From Sphaerulina vaccinii (taxonomy: Eukaryota; Ascomycota; Dothideomycetes; Mycosphaerellales; Mycosphaerellaceae), in contig JAKUDP010000001.1 in NCBI GenBank assembly GCA_022570795.1, positions 3,038,001 through 3,102,000 of the forward strand: a stretch of DNA of 64,000 nucleotides, given 5' to 3'. This document shows, piece by piece, positions 10,456-21,881 of this stretch; the stretch's first letter is position 1, and every line of letters begins with the position of its first letter. Below the pieces are notes generated by a model. That model was not told the origin of the DNA, made no database searches, and saw nothing but the letters and a program-made list of their open reading frames with translations. Made by a program: the position numbers and the translations under genes.

Positions 10456-13053
10456 TCAATCTCTGACTATGCCATCCAACTCAAGATCATCATAATAAGC
10501 CTGGTTACTCGGCTCACGCCCAAGGAAATCCATGATGATCTCCGTAAAGTTCTTCGTCCCTCCAGGTTCCAAGATCGTCTTTCGAAACTTATATCCAGCT
10601 TCACCACTAAAAGGATCCTTCTTGAACGCAAAATAGAACCAGTCTTTAGCATAGACTCTACTCCAAAGATAGCTGTAAAAGCCTCCTTCATACCCGCCCA
10701 TGAGATGTCTGAATTGAGTTTGCTACGAGTGCGTTAGTATTCAGCGAATAGAAGCCGTACTCGAATGGATATGTCACTCACTGGATGACCCCAATTGAAG
10801 CCTTCTCCGAGCACTTCAGGCCCATCTAAACCCGTGAAGTTCTTATAACCAACATTGTACAACTCCGTGGTATCAAGCTTCGCAGCATCTTCATGACTCT
10901 TCAACTCATGCAATTTGAAATCATAATCAGCGATGGATACCTGCCTCAGCTCCTCATTAACCGTATACGCATTTCGTATTCTGCGAATGTCGTGGATCAA
11001 CTCGTCTGTCATCTTTTCAGGAGGTTGAACGGCATTACTATCGTTTTGAGCCTTCTGCCAAGCGATCTTGTACTCGTCGGAGAGATATGACCAGTGTTTG
11101 CTGAACTTCTTCAGGATTGCGGGCTCAAAGGCCCAGTTCTCCATCATTTGTGAGGGCGCTTCGAAGAAGTCGGGAGGGGTGCCGAGGGGACCGTGGAAGC
11201 GCATATACGTTGTGCGGGAGGTGAGTTGGTGTATGCCGTGGCCGAGCTCATGCATGATGGTCTGGACATCGTAGCGGCGGAGGAGTGAAGGGTTATCTGA
11301 TGTGGACTGTTTGAAGTTGCAGACGAGTACGCACGTTCTGTATTGTTATACCCAAGGTCAGCAAGTGTCTCTAGCTCGCAGTCGAGGCCAAGCGGTGTAT
11401 GTCTGCAACACCGACACCCTGCCTCGACCAGCTCAAGCGGGACGCTAATGCCAAATCATGGCCTCGAAGTGTGACTTACGGATAATGACGCGTACCATCC
11501 TTATTCTTGAAGCCGTTGTCAATAGGCAGCATAAAAGCACCGGGCGTCTTTCCTTCTCGCTCAAAGAGGTCGAGATACAGATAGCCAACGAACTCGCCAT
11601 CTTCATCCGCATATCCATTGATGCTGTCACTGTCCCACACAGCATAAAGTTCAACATCTGATTGCCAAGTGAGATCCTCTCCTTTGCTGGTAGAAGACAA
11701 GTCGTCGCGATCTTTGCCTTCAATCTTGACAAAGTGCAGATGGAAGAGCGTGGAATATAGGTCCAGGACGTTGAGTACCACAAGAGTAGAAGGAAAGTAC
11801 TCCTTTACCTTGTCAACGTCGACGTTGTACTCGTCCCGGTACGAGTTAGTAACATAGTAGCCGAAATCCCATAGGAACAAGTGGTCTGCATTACCAGTCT
11901 CGTTCTTCTTCAGCGCTTTCAGATGATCGAGCTTCTTCCCTCGAGCAGGAATCAGCTTATCGTAAACGTCGTCCAGTAACTTGTGAACATTCTCGGGTGT
12001 CTCTGCCATGTTATCCGATATGACTGACTCAGCCCAGCTGGAAGCATTCAGCATCCGTGCAAGTTCATCGCGAAGTCCAGCTGCTGTTTTGAGCCGCTCG
12101 ACATTGTCGGGAACTCGTTTGTTGTACGTGTAGGAAATGGTCTTCCGAGTTGTCTCATTCGTGCAATATTGCGACACTGTAGAGTAGTCCGTCTCACTTT
12201 GGTAATCCAGCTTCAACTTTCCTTCATTTTCGCCCGTTCCTTTCTCCAGAGTGCTAAGCGTGTCCTCTCTAGTCCCATTCAGCTCCTCTCTTGTGAACCA
12301 CGATACCGTCCTGTCATCGACAAGTCCTTGATTGAACTCGGCAACAACTTTCTGTAGCTCTGTCGAGATGTTCTTATACCGATCGCGTTTCTCTCCTTTC
12401 TCGACATACAGTCCCGTTCCTCGGAACGTGTTCCAGTAGCTCTCCAGCAGCTTTTGGTCCTCTAGCGTGAGCTTCGTGTCGTTGTACTGCTTGAAGTATG
12501 TCGTGTTCACGAGATTGAACAAATCTTCATTGACATAAGTCTTCTGTGAGACATTGGCAATTTGTGCCTGGAGTGGGGCCGTTAGGTTCTGCAGCTCTGG
12601 TTTCTGTGAAACATATTTGTAGAGATTGATGACGACCGTGTCGAGGAGGTGCTGTTGCTCGTGTTGTATGTACGGCAGAACTACATTCTCAAACGTGGCA
12701 TCCTCGGGCTTCACGTTCTTGAGTATGTCCTCGACAATCTTGGTCTCCTTGGGCTCGTATTCGTCCACGATTTTCTTCAAAGAGTCAGGTGTATCGACGT
12801 ATACACGCGCAGCTTGAGGAGGTCTTCTGATACCAGAACTGAGGGTGTCAGTTCGCTTGACCGCGATCGGGCGTCGGCGGCCAATTCTCTGGTGCAGAGG
12901 TAATGTTCCGGCATTTCGATCACTGCTGCGGATTGGATGGTATGTAAGAAATAGAATTAGAAATGTGATCAATAGTATCCAGCGCTGCCATTGCACAACC
13001 CCTCGCGCTCGCGAAGGATAGCGCATCGCGTTTCGTCTCAGAGTTCTCCGCAA
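10456..13053 (-). CDS. M3-family zinc metallopeptidase (thimet oligopeptidase-like) with N-terminal membrane anchor
   Basis: Zinc oligopeptidase that cleaves short peptides. Exons 13053-11480, 11337-10782 and 10722-10456 (798 aa) are joined by GT-AG introns of 142 and 59 nt. The second intron has branch ACTAAC. Zinc site HELGH is at residues 554-558, with the third ligand Glu in FFEAPSQMMENW near 584. Nearby SRTTYMRF and the C-terminal GHPQTQFRHLMGGYEGGFYSYLW complete the M3 catalytic domain. A hydrophobic segment (WILLITFLILFLTYH, about 26-40) after a basic N-terminus predicts a signal anchor, and the next part has many N-glycosylation sequons. Cytosolic M3 enzymes lack both, so this copy is probably in the secretory pathway or at the cell surface. 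A second in-frame Met at residue 10 is an alternative start. Confidence 0.93.
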
Positions 13054-13543
13054 GGCGAAGAGAGAAGTTGTCTGATCAGCATGACAGCTGTGGTATCACC
13101 CTATTACTTGTGCAAGTGCATGTGCTGTATATGACTGCTACTTTCCCCTCTCATCTGGGCAATGCCATTTAGCGATCCGTGATGTAGCTGGTCAGTACCC
13201 GGATGTGGGTTCGGCCGTTGGTCAATTTGGACTCCTAGCCATTCGATCTGGCAAGGACGAGGATGCAGCTGGTTCTTGATTCCTTGCGCGACCCAGCGAT
13301 GCGACTGCTTGCGAGATCTGCTATACATGCTCGGCCTATTCGCACGTACGTCAGTGTCACTGGCCCCGTAGGAGTTTGAGACGCTATTGAGTGAGTTGAT
13401 GACTTAGAACTGTATTGAAGATGTTACTGCGAAAGATGAAGGTGGTTGGTGTTGGTGCGAGGTGGAGGGGCGAGGAACGAAAAGCAAGACTCGCGCCAAG
13501 TGTCTCAATTCTTCATATCGTATGCCAGACTCATTCCTCTGCC
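13054..13543. other. Intergenic stretch, nothing recognised
   Basis: 490 bp between the start of the M3 peptidase gene and the stop of the next minus-strand gene. It should contain the peptidase promoter. No RNA gene or repeat was seen. Confidence 0.5.
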
Positions 13544-14284
13544 TCAAACATCCACCATCTCCTCGTCGATATCCCGCCTGAGCACAGCCGCAGGACCCAG
13601 CATATCATTCTCGCCGTCGCGAGTGGCCTCGTCGTTCGCATTCAACACTCCCTCCCTCACTCCAGCCTCCCACTCTAGCACAAAAGCCATTCCATCTTCG
13701 AAAATAGCAGCCATATCCTTGTTGTCTCCCATCGCAACCCTCGTCGAAGCCAAATGCTCAGCAAGTGAAGCCATACGCTCAATTCTTCGAAACTTGTACT
13801 CGACCTCGAAACTCGCATCGTCTGTTGCGCGAAACTTGAACCATTGTCCTAACTTCGCATTATCGAGATCTCTCGCGTCGCTGATGACGAGCTGAATCAT
13901 GACTTTTGGAGTTGCGAAGGCGTTGAGCTCGAACTTCTCTCGGGCGGTGAGGGACTTGATCCAGGCGATCATAGGGCGGAAATTGAAGGCTTTAATGAGG
14001 CACATAATGCTGGAGTCGGAGCCGTAGATCGCTCGGTGGCGAATTGCGATGTGAAGTGCATCGTTGGAGAGTTTGCAGGCGCTGTTGAGAGGTGAATTGG
14101 ATATGAACCATTGATTGTTGTATGGCTTGTTCTGTTTGCCTTTGGCGAAGCGAGTCTTGATGTAGAAATTGCGGATGTTCTCAACTTTCTGCTCGACAAT
14201 GTCGTTTCGTAGCTCAGTGGGGATGCCGCAGAAGTGAGGAGTGGCCATGGTGGTGGAAGATGTTGCCGAAGACCTGGTTGGCAT
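13544..14284 (-). CDS. F-box-like / 2EXR-type hypothetical protein
   Basis: Single-exon, 246 aa. The N-terminal motif GIPTELRNDIVEQKVENIR (about 20-38) resembles the short F-box-like start common in large Dothideomycete families of unknown function. The rest is a globular region containing LSNDALHIAIRHRAIYG and an acidic C-terminus (RRDIDEEMVDV). It has no signal peptide, membrane segment or catalytic motif. The start is the first ATG of a long open frame, and a second Met at residue 13 is possible. If the F-box reading is right it would recruit a substrate to an SCF ubiquitin ligase, but that is inference. Confidence 0.7.
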   Translation of the reverse strand: MPTRSSATSSTTMATPHFCGIPTELRNDIVEQKVENIRNFYIKTRFAKGKQNKPYNNQWFISNSPLNSACKLSNDALHIAIRHRAIYGSDSSIMCLIKAFNFRPMIAWIKSLTAREKFELNAFATPKVMIQLVISDARDLDNAKLGQWFKFRATDDASFEVEYKFRRIERMASLAEHLASTRVAMGDNKDMAAIFEDGMAFVLEWEAGVREGVLNANDEATRDGENDMLGPAAVLRRDIDEEMVDV

Positions 14285-15731
14285 GTTCGTGTTGGAGAAC
14301 AGGTTGGACCTCGAAGAAATGCGGACTTCGCCCCTAGAAGTGTGGGTCTGTCGAAGTCTGCCTCAGTTGCAGCTTCACATCTCCCTCACAACTGAAGTGA
14401 GAAGACGCAGTGCAAGCGCCGGAGAAGCCCGAAATGTGTTGCGCGACAGTCGTGGGCTTCTGAACGAAGAGGACTTCTTGACGTCGCAGCGCTTACAACC
14501 ACGATGCCGTGGCTGTCAGTCAAGCGTCGGACATGTGAGAGCGACTTGGGGTGTAGTCTCTCCGTTGTCTCGCCTTCTGGCGCACAGCACCACCTCTCCA
14601 ACTTCATTACCACGGCTGTCATCGTTGTTCGGAGAAGCATCTTTATGTTTGGCAACATCCCTCCATTAAACCTGTTGTTCCGCCTAGCACCACCTCGGGA
14701 AGCTCAGTGCCACAGTTCAGGTCGCTATTCGGAGATTGTCCCAGGTGCCCGAGCTCCTCGCCAGCAGCCTCTCCAGCAATTGGGTTGTTCACTACGGCTC
14801 CCAAGGTTCAATCGCATCGCGATGCCCAAAGCGTGCCGAATTCTGAGACACGACCATGACTCTGCTGTGAAAGATGCACTCAGTACCAGAACGTCTCCAA
14901 CATCAGTGCCGACGATGCATCGCAAGTGGTAGAGAGCGATCATCCAAGAGTCGTGGAACCGTGGTCAGCTTCGAATCGTAAGGAAAGTCCACCTCATCTG
15001 ACTAGCGCACATCTCTTAAATAAGTGAAGTCAATTGGTTTCATATTGTCATCGCAGGACGTACATATCCAAGGTCTCACTGAGCAGGCTACATATAAGCC
15101 GTCGTGTTTGCTCGTGTGACAAAGTCAACAACGCCGACATCTGTTGTGAAGGGCTTCCGTAAACCGCGCGCGCAAGCTCGGTGCTAAGCGAATCCAGCGT
15201 ATACAGTGCGATTCAGAGACATGTCTCCGCAGCCTCTGTTACCCTGACCTGCAACAGTACCAGCAGAGGACCTTTTTGGTCGCACACGGCTGTTCCAATA
15301 TTTTGATATGAAACCGGGCAAAGGAGTGAGCCTGACAATCCCCTCACAGCCAAGACACATCGCGACTTCAGTATGATTCAGTACTCGTTGTCCAACAGTC
15401 GCACCACACCTGCGTCAAGTTAGCACACCGCATTGAAGGAGCAAGCAGAAACACCCTACCGACACGCGCGACAACTCCCTTCGTTATCGCGACGCGCTCT
15501 TGTCGCCTGTGAGGCAGAAACTAGCTGCCCGCGCGTATCTCTGGCCACGCGGCGAAGCCAAGCATCGTTGTTCGCCCTGATAAGTGGCAGGTCTGTCAAG
15601 ACGTGGCGCTCGTGATCGTCTCTGCATATTCGTATGGGCGGCACTCCAGGAACTGGACCAAGCCATCCCACCCTTTTCCTGCAACTTTGCAGGATTAGCG
15701 CAACTCTTCGCTTCAGACTAGGACGGTACAC
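14285..15731. other. 1.4 kb non-coding stretch
   Basis: Upstream of the F-box-like gene and downstream of the small Cys protein. Short open frames (60-142 codons) appear on both strands with no splice logic, family resemblance or good start context. No tRNA, tandem repeat or transposon end was seen. Confidence 0.5.
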
Positions 15732-16225
15732 CTACAGGCACTGATTGTGCGGATAATCGTACATTTCATCCTTGTTGAGGACATTAGCTGCAGCTGGAGC
15801 TGGTACACCGTGAGCTGGTACGCCTACATTTTCGAGTCTGATAATTTCGTCCCATGCCATTTTCTCACATCCCTCTGCTATAGTGTTAGTTGTAGCGTAC
15901 TATGAAGGAGCTGTACAAGCCACATACCACAGAGTCTGGTCAAGTATCCGGTGAAGACAGCAGGCAGTCCTGTAGGTGATAGCTGCTGCAGTGCGACATT
16001 TGTCTGTCCGAATGCGACCGCATTGGCTCCGTGAGTTACATTATAGCATGCACCGCATACTGTGTGAGGAATGAGGTGTTGCGGAGCGCCAGTACCGGGA
16101 TTAGTAGTCACGAATTCGCAGTCGGGTCTCGCGAAATGGGTGTTGACCGCCCCAGTGGAGCATACGGCAGCAGCATTTGGAAGGTTGGCCAGGGCTGAGT
16201 CGCATCGAGGAGGAACGGCAGCCAT
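15732..16225 (-). CDS. Small hypothetical protein with scattered cysteines
   Basis: Two exons, 16225-15928 and 15877-15732, joined by a 50-nt intron with donor GTATGT and a CTAAC branch site (147 aa). The first exon reads from MAAVPPRCDSALANLP and contains PHTVCGACYNVTHG. The second continues AEGCEKMAWDEIIRLENVG and ends CL. Six or so cysteines are present but no predicted signal peptide, so it is not a typical secreted effector as read here. An upstream exon could change that. The family is not recognised. Intron signals and in-frame joining support a real gene. Confidence 0.6.
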
Positions 16226-16388
16226 ATTTGAAACAAGCGAGAACGCACAAGAGTCTCTTTCCCGTCTCTCGAACCCATCATAACAACCATGCTCTCTTAT
16301 GGGATCCCATCAGAAACAAAGGCCTCCAAAGCACTCCGGATCCGTTCGCTGAAAGAATCCAGATCTCCATTGTCTCTTCCACTCACAC

Positions 16389-16928
16389 TCATCGTCCAAA
16401 CAACCCCCAGAACCTCCCTCCACCGCCTCCAGCTCCATGCCTCTCCGCCTCCCTCTCAATCCACTTCACAAGAAACTCCCTACTCTTCAAATCCTCCAAC
16501 CTACTAACTTTCGTCTCAATCTGCGGTTCCTGTCTATCAAAAGCCAAAAGCGTAGGAATAGAATTAATCCCATATCTCTGAGCGATACCAGACACACCAC
16601 CTAGATCCGGCGAGTCCATTTCAACTTCGACAAAGCCGACACTGCCTTTGTCTTCTCCGATGCCATCTTGTTCGAGAAGTTCTTTGATGATAGGTGTTAC
16701 GGCATCACAGTCGCGGGACCAGGTTGTCATCCATAATGTGATCAAGGGAACGCGAGTGCTTGCGCTACTGAGGATGAGAGTGTGGAGTTCATCTTCATTG
16801 CGGATTCGAGTTGGGTAGATGCGATTTCGGGCCAAGAGGGAATGTGAAGAGGAGAATTGACGGGATGTGTTCCGTAGGGTGATTCTTGAGGTACGTAGAC
16901 CAACGTTCGTGAGTAGTAAGGCGTGCAT
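16389..16928 (-). CDS. Mitochondrial thioredoxin-fold protein lacking the CxxC pair
   Basis: Single exon, 179 aa. The N-terminus (about 1-35) is rich in Arg, Ser and Thr with no acidic residues, a typical mitochondrial presequence. Residues 60-160 fit a thioredoxin fold: strand PLITLWMTTW, active-site position WSRDC (70-74) and the cis-proline loop SIPTLLAF (Pro124). Only the second active-site Cys (Cys74) remains, so dithiol-disulfide exchange is unlikely and a monothiol or scaffold role fits better. The C-terminus is Gly-rich (HGAGGGGGRFWGLFGR). It could assist protein folding or complex assembly in the matrix, which is inference. Confidence 0.75.
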   Translation of the reverse strand: MHALLLTNVGLRTSRITLRNTSRQFSSSHSLLARNRIYPTRIRNEDELHTLILSSASTRVPLITLWMTTWSRDCDAVTPIIKELLEQDGIGEDKGSVGFVEVEMDSPDLGGVSGIAQRYGINSIPTLLAFDRQEPQIETKVSRLEDLKSREFLVKWIEREAERHGAGGGGGRFWGLFGR

Positions 16929-17435
16929 ATTGGTGCTGTTGTTCCCAAGGTGTGTCTGGAGTACAGAGTGACGCGGCGAAGCGTGAAGCTGGAGACGTGA
17001 GAGCTTGCATTACATCAGCGAGCACGTGATTTTTAAAGTGAGGTAATGTTAGTACGAACCCATATGAAGATGGCACTGGCTGTCTTTCTACAACGATGGT
17101 CGAGGGAACAAGTCTCAAGCACCTGAAAAGAAGAGTGATAAGAACTACGGGGGAAAAGAATTGTATCGAAGATTGACTTCGGTATAAAAAGTATGCACAT
17201 GAAGGAAAGATATCCAAGAATTCTTTTCACAATAAACAACACTGTAGAGGCATGCGTCTAATGCGCCGCGCTAATGTGTGTGACCCCCCGTCATGTCGTT
17301 ATAAACCAATTTCCGTATGATGATAATCCTGCTCACACATGCAATATGCCTTTGCCCCGGCCGAAACTTGAGGGGCTCTATTAGATGCACTGTGCTCTGT
17401 ACAAGCGACACACAAATCTAACTCATGCTAGCTCT
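16929..17435. other. Intergenic stretch between two minus-strand genes
   Basis: 507 bp holding the promoter of the thioredoxin-fold gene and the 3' end of the wall-protein gene. It is AT-richer than its surroundings. No gene, RNA or repeat was recognised. Confidence 0.5.
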
Positions 17436-18947
17436 TTACAAGAAGAAAGCAGCGAGAGCGGCAACACCTGCGACGGCACCGCCTGCAACGTTGGCAACAC
17501 CTGCGCCGGTGTAGACTGCAGGCTTAGATGCGGATGGCGAGTAAGTCGCTGGCTTGGTGGCAGTTGGGTAAACTGGGACAGTGCCGTTACCGCCCATTGG
17601 GTACTTTGGTGGGCTGACTGGGGAAGATGGGGTGTTGTAGCCTGGTGCAGTTCCGCTTGGCTTGCCTGGGGGGTAGACGGGAGCGGATGGCTGTTGTGGG
17701 CCTGGAGAGAAACAAGTCAGCAAACGTTCAATCCGAGATTCCAGATAAAGATCTGCTGGGAATACTTACTGTAAGGAGTTGATGGCTTCGAGTATGTTGG
17801 TGCGGACTCCTTTGGAGGAGAGACAGGGGAGCTTGGCATGCTTGGGACAGGCACAATGGTCTTAGTCTGCACACACTCGGTGCATGGGAGTGTAATGTAC
17901 TTGGTCTCAGTGACAGTCTTTGGTGGCGAGGCTGGGGTCGTCTCTGGCATCTGAGGGCTGTATGGAGTGCTGCTTGACTTCTCGACAACGGTGGTGGACG
18001 AAGCGTAGGTCTTGGTGGAGACGCTGTTGCTGATCGTGACGTGGGTCGTGTAGTAGACAGTCGAGGTGGTGTAGATCTTGCTGGTCAAGGTGGTGTACGA
18101 AGCTGCATTCCGTCAGTCAGGACACAAATTGCCAGAAAAGAGCTGGAGCCCTCACCTGGGTATGTTGGCACTGGAGTGGAAGAAGAGCTCCACACGTATG
18201 TGGATGGAGTTTCCTTGCTGTAGGTAGAGCTCTTGGCTGGGTATGTTGGGATGCTCTTGGACTCAGTGCTGGACCAGACGTATGTGCTTGGGGTCTCCTT
18301 GAAAACTGGGTAAGTTGGCACTGGGACGCTCTTGGTGACGGTGGTCACTGGGTAGGTCTCGTGAGGGTAAGTCTTGCTCTCAGTCGAGTAGGTCTCCTTG
18401 TGAGGGTAAGTCTTGCTCTCAGTCGAGTAGGTCTCCTTGTGAGGGTAGGTGGCTGGGTAGCTGCAAACAGTACATATTAGCATGTTTCCCAAGCATTCGC
18501 ATCAGCTAGGACAACGTCGCTATTCGGAATCGCGCTAACTGTTCCGAACAAAACAAGACGCAAAGTCCGAGCCAAGGCACATGACCAGATTGGTACTTAC
18601 GTCTCCTTGGACTCAGTGCTGGACCAGACGTAGGTGCTTGGAGTCTCCTTGTGTGGGTAGGTTGCAGGGTAGGTCTCCTTGTGCTCAGTGGTAGAGTAGG
18701 TCTTGGTCTCGTACTCCTCAGTGCAGGTGGTGGAGCTCGAGCTCTCGTAGGTAGATGGCTTTTCTGGAGAGTATGGGGTGCTCGAAGTCGATGGCTTGTA
18801 CTCGTAAGGAGTGGCGGTGGTGGTTGGGTAGTATGGAGCAGGGGTGCTCGAGGAGACCGGGTAGGATGGAGGAGCCTCGTATGAAGGAGGAGCGTAAGAT
18901 GCCACCGCCACGCTGGCGAGGCCCATGACTGCAATGTTCTTCATCAT
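17436..18947 (-). CDS. GPI-anchored Ser/Thr/Pro/Tyr-rich cell wall protein
   Basis: Probable structural mannoprotein of the cell wall. Exons 18947-18601, 18460-18156, 18102-17770 and 17701-17436 (416 aa), introns 140, 53 and 68 nt, all GT-AG. A signal peptide (MMKNIAVMGLASVAVASYA) opens the protein. Then comes Ser/Thr/Pro/Tyr-rich sequence with internal repeats: ETPSTYVWSS occurs three times, (T)YPHKETYSTESKT twice, and YP or TYP steps throughout. A compact domain with CTEC in exon 3 (TETKYITLPCTECVQTKTI) is typical of fungal GPI proteins. The C-terminus ends in a small-residue stretch plus hydrophobic tail (VANVAGGAVAGVAALAAFFL), a GPI attachment signal. Dense Ser/Thr predicts heavy O-mannosylation. 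Confidence 0.88.
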
Positions 18948-21881
18948 TTTTGCGACGTGAAAAGATTATGGATTAAAAAGAAGGAATATAAAAATGCGAT
19001 CCGTTGATCGTGAGTGAGTGACTGCGGTAAAAAGTGAGTGTAAGGTGCTCGAAAGCTAAGTCGTCCAACGAAACCCGAATGAAGTCTGAGAGTAACAGGA
19101 TGAAGAACTGAACAGGCTGCTGGAAATCGGAAGCATATGAACTCGAGCAGGGAGGACTTGCATCCGCTTACGGTGACGAGCGAGAGGCCGACCCAAGCCC
19201 GAATTGGCAGCATGCATCTGCCATCAGATCCACTTGGGACCATGATCCGGCAATTCTGAGTGGCTCAAAGTCCACAGATTGCGATCTGCCAGGATTCTGA
19301 GTGGAGGCCAGAGTTGACAGGCAATTTCTGCAGGCCACAAGCTGGCAACAGCCTATCGTATTCTCAGATTACCGACCAGGGAGGACTTCCTAGAGCAAAG
19401 CTTGATTCACCCGACACAAACGGTGCGGAAGTGGCTCACGCCTCAGGGGATGTTTGTGCCGATGCGTTCGTCGCGTATTGCGCGCTGCTTCCGGTGCGCA
19501 GAACATTACCAGAGACATCGAATTGTCACGATCAAGACTGTAGCAGTGCTGTGAACTCGTGGTGAGGCTGTGTAGTGTGGTATAAGGATCGTCAAATTGA
19601 TGGCGTTGTGTGATCGTGCAGTTCCTCTGGGAGGTCCATGTGTGGTGCAGCCGATTGGCTTGTGCAGACGCAATGAATAACGTTGTACCTGACTACGCCA
19701 TTTCGAGAAGCGCCAGTGGAAGTTAACTCCCCGGGAGCATGTGCCACTGGTGGGCTGGACTGCGCGTGGCATTTGTGCATTTGTGATCCTTGGAACACCG
19801 TTTGAGGTACAGGTAAGCAGCCAGCTTAATGATGCCTTCTCGCATTAAATCGCGATCTTTGCTGCTGTGCTCTCAATCCTGACCTGACCGCTCGTTCCAT
19901 CGCAGTGGAATGATGCTCGGAGTCGGCAGAAATCAGGAGATGAAATGCAGCCTCGGACTCGCTCTCCTGAGATGGAGAAGCGCCAGCACGGCTCCATCTC
20001 CTCGTATATTTTGGCACTTTCATAAGGCCAGCTCCAGGTGGGCCTTCATGCAGGAACGCGTGCGGCAAGATGCGCCTCCACGTTCAGCGGAAAACAAATC
20101 ACCTCGTTTCTTGGGTCTCAAATTGGTAGTTCATGTAGCTACCAGCTGAGTCTGAACAGACATCTTGGGACGCATTCTGCAGCAGTTCGCAGGTCTGCCG
20201 AACCATGCCGCGAGGTCGCGCTGCTCTGGTCGTGCGGGATGTCGTCCTTTTCGCATCCCTGGCTGTGACTGCGTGGGCTTTCGAGAATAGCAAAAGGTCA
20301 TGGCCAAGATTGGCATGCGCAATAACGTTGCTCGTTAATTATTCCTTCGTGTGCGAGCAGCACAAACGCCTTCCTCTTCTGATCGGGCACCGCGTTCTGT
20401 GACAATCATTGGCGGTGTTGGTGGTGGCGGCGGCACAAAAGTCCTTTCCACATGTTGACTTCGGCTACACTAGCTCACTCTGATCATTTGCGCTGAGAGA
20501 TCGCAACCTTCGGATATGGACGTCAGGTTCGACCTGAAGCCATCCTTGTCTTCTGCTCACCCAAGAACGACACCGACAGCGGTTGACGACATTTCTGGAA
20601 GAAGACAAAACAACCAAGACTGGGATTTACCAAGACACAGGGATAATAAACACGACCAGGATTGTAGCACCGCCTCAAGCACGCTCCATCCCATCTCGCA
20701 TCACAAAGAAATACTCGTTTCACAAAACATCACAACATCACAGCAGTCAGCATTCACGAGTCATCAATAATCACAAGCAATCACTTCATCTTGGGCCCTA
20801 ACGTACGCTGCATGAGAACCGAACCAAACACGCATCACTCGTCACTCGGATAGTCGGCCAGTTCGCCTCTCCGTACTAGGTACATGGCCCTCCTTGGACA
20901 CTACAGCAATAGTCGCATACTATAGTCTGACCACCGAGATTGTCTCACTGATGGAGTGCCATCAATTGCCCGCTGCTTTTTCACAACATGGAACTCACAC
21001 ACTGTACACACCGCCAAGATGGTGGTCGTGCTTGACCTTTGGTCGAGAAGCGTTGGCAAATCAGGGATTGAAACGGTTTCGAATATGACAGATCCAATAA
21101 GTTCACAATAATGTGGTGTGAGAGCATGGCACGTCGTTCATGAGACTCATGGTTTGGTATATGATGCGATGCATCATTGTGATTACTATCTTTTCAAAAT
21201 AATTTACTGTGCAGCATCTATTGACATGGCTGACCACTGCAGCACGACCGAGATAAGACTTCCGAGAATTGCCAGTACGAGAGACGTTGCAGAAGTCTGA
21301 TTGCGTGACCGACTGTTTACTCATCTGGATATCAAGTTGTGCTTCATTCTGGAGAGCACGACTTCACAAGATGTCATGTCAGCTCAATCACATGCGAGCA
21401 GAGAAAGCCGGCTGTGCCATCACTGAAAGGTCGGTAGGATTCCAATAGCGCTAGGTTCGCAACTTCATAAGCGTAGTAGCTTAGATATATGCAGAGAAGA
21501 CCGGCCAATCGACAGGTCCATCTCTGAAAAGCCAATGGAGAAGTTTCTGCGCCAGGTCTGCGACCTCGTGAGCGTAGCAGCTCAAAAAAGCAGAGATGCA
21601 TGCTTAAGGGCCACCTATCTCTGAAAGCTCGAAGGGTTCTCGACAGCGACAGGCCTGGGACCTCATAAGCGTAGTGGCTCGGAAATGTGCAGAGAAGTAT
21701 ACCTGAGGACTCTAGACATTTCTCCGGACAACCACGCTCTTAACCCTATACCTGGCGCTATGGGAATCCTGTCGACCTTTTAATGATAGCATGACCGGTG
21801 AACCTAACGCCAACCTGACTTCTGCGAGCGTGCGCACGCAGCTGTGCCAACCTTGACAGAAGCAATCGCAATACCACCATG
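18948..21881. other. 2.9 kb gene-poor region
   Basis: It begins with the promoter of the wall-protein gene (TTTTTATATTCC about 40 bp upstream of its ATG on the minus strand) and ends at the 3' side of the secreted hydrolase gene. All open frames are short (60-101 codons) and none is convincing. The only structure seen is a degenerate tandem repeat of about 100 bp near 21390-21710. No transposon ends or tRNA were found. Confidence 0.55.
21390..21710. repeat. Degenerate tandem repeat, period about 100 bp, three copies
   Basis: The core GCNACYTCATAAGCGTAGTAGCT recurs with changes. Its AGCGTAG element starts at 21470, 21571 and 21668, giving spacings of 101 and 97. Other shared blocks are ATCTCTGAAA, before copies 2 and 3, and TGCAGAGAAG, after copies 1 and 3. 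The copies differ by 20-30 percent by eye, so this is an old duplication. Confidence 0.75.

Noticed and set aside
18948..21881. Transposon remnant in the gene desert
   Set aside because: No transposase or reverse transcriptase frame, terminal repeats or target duplication could be seen.
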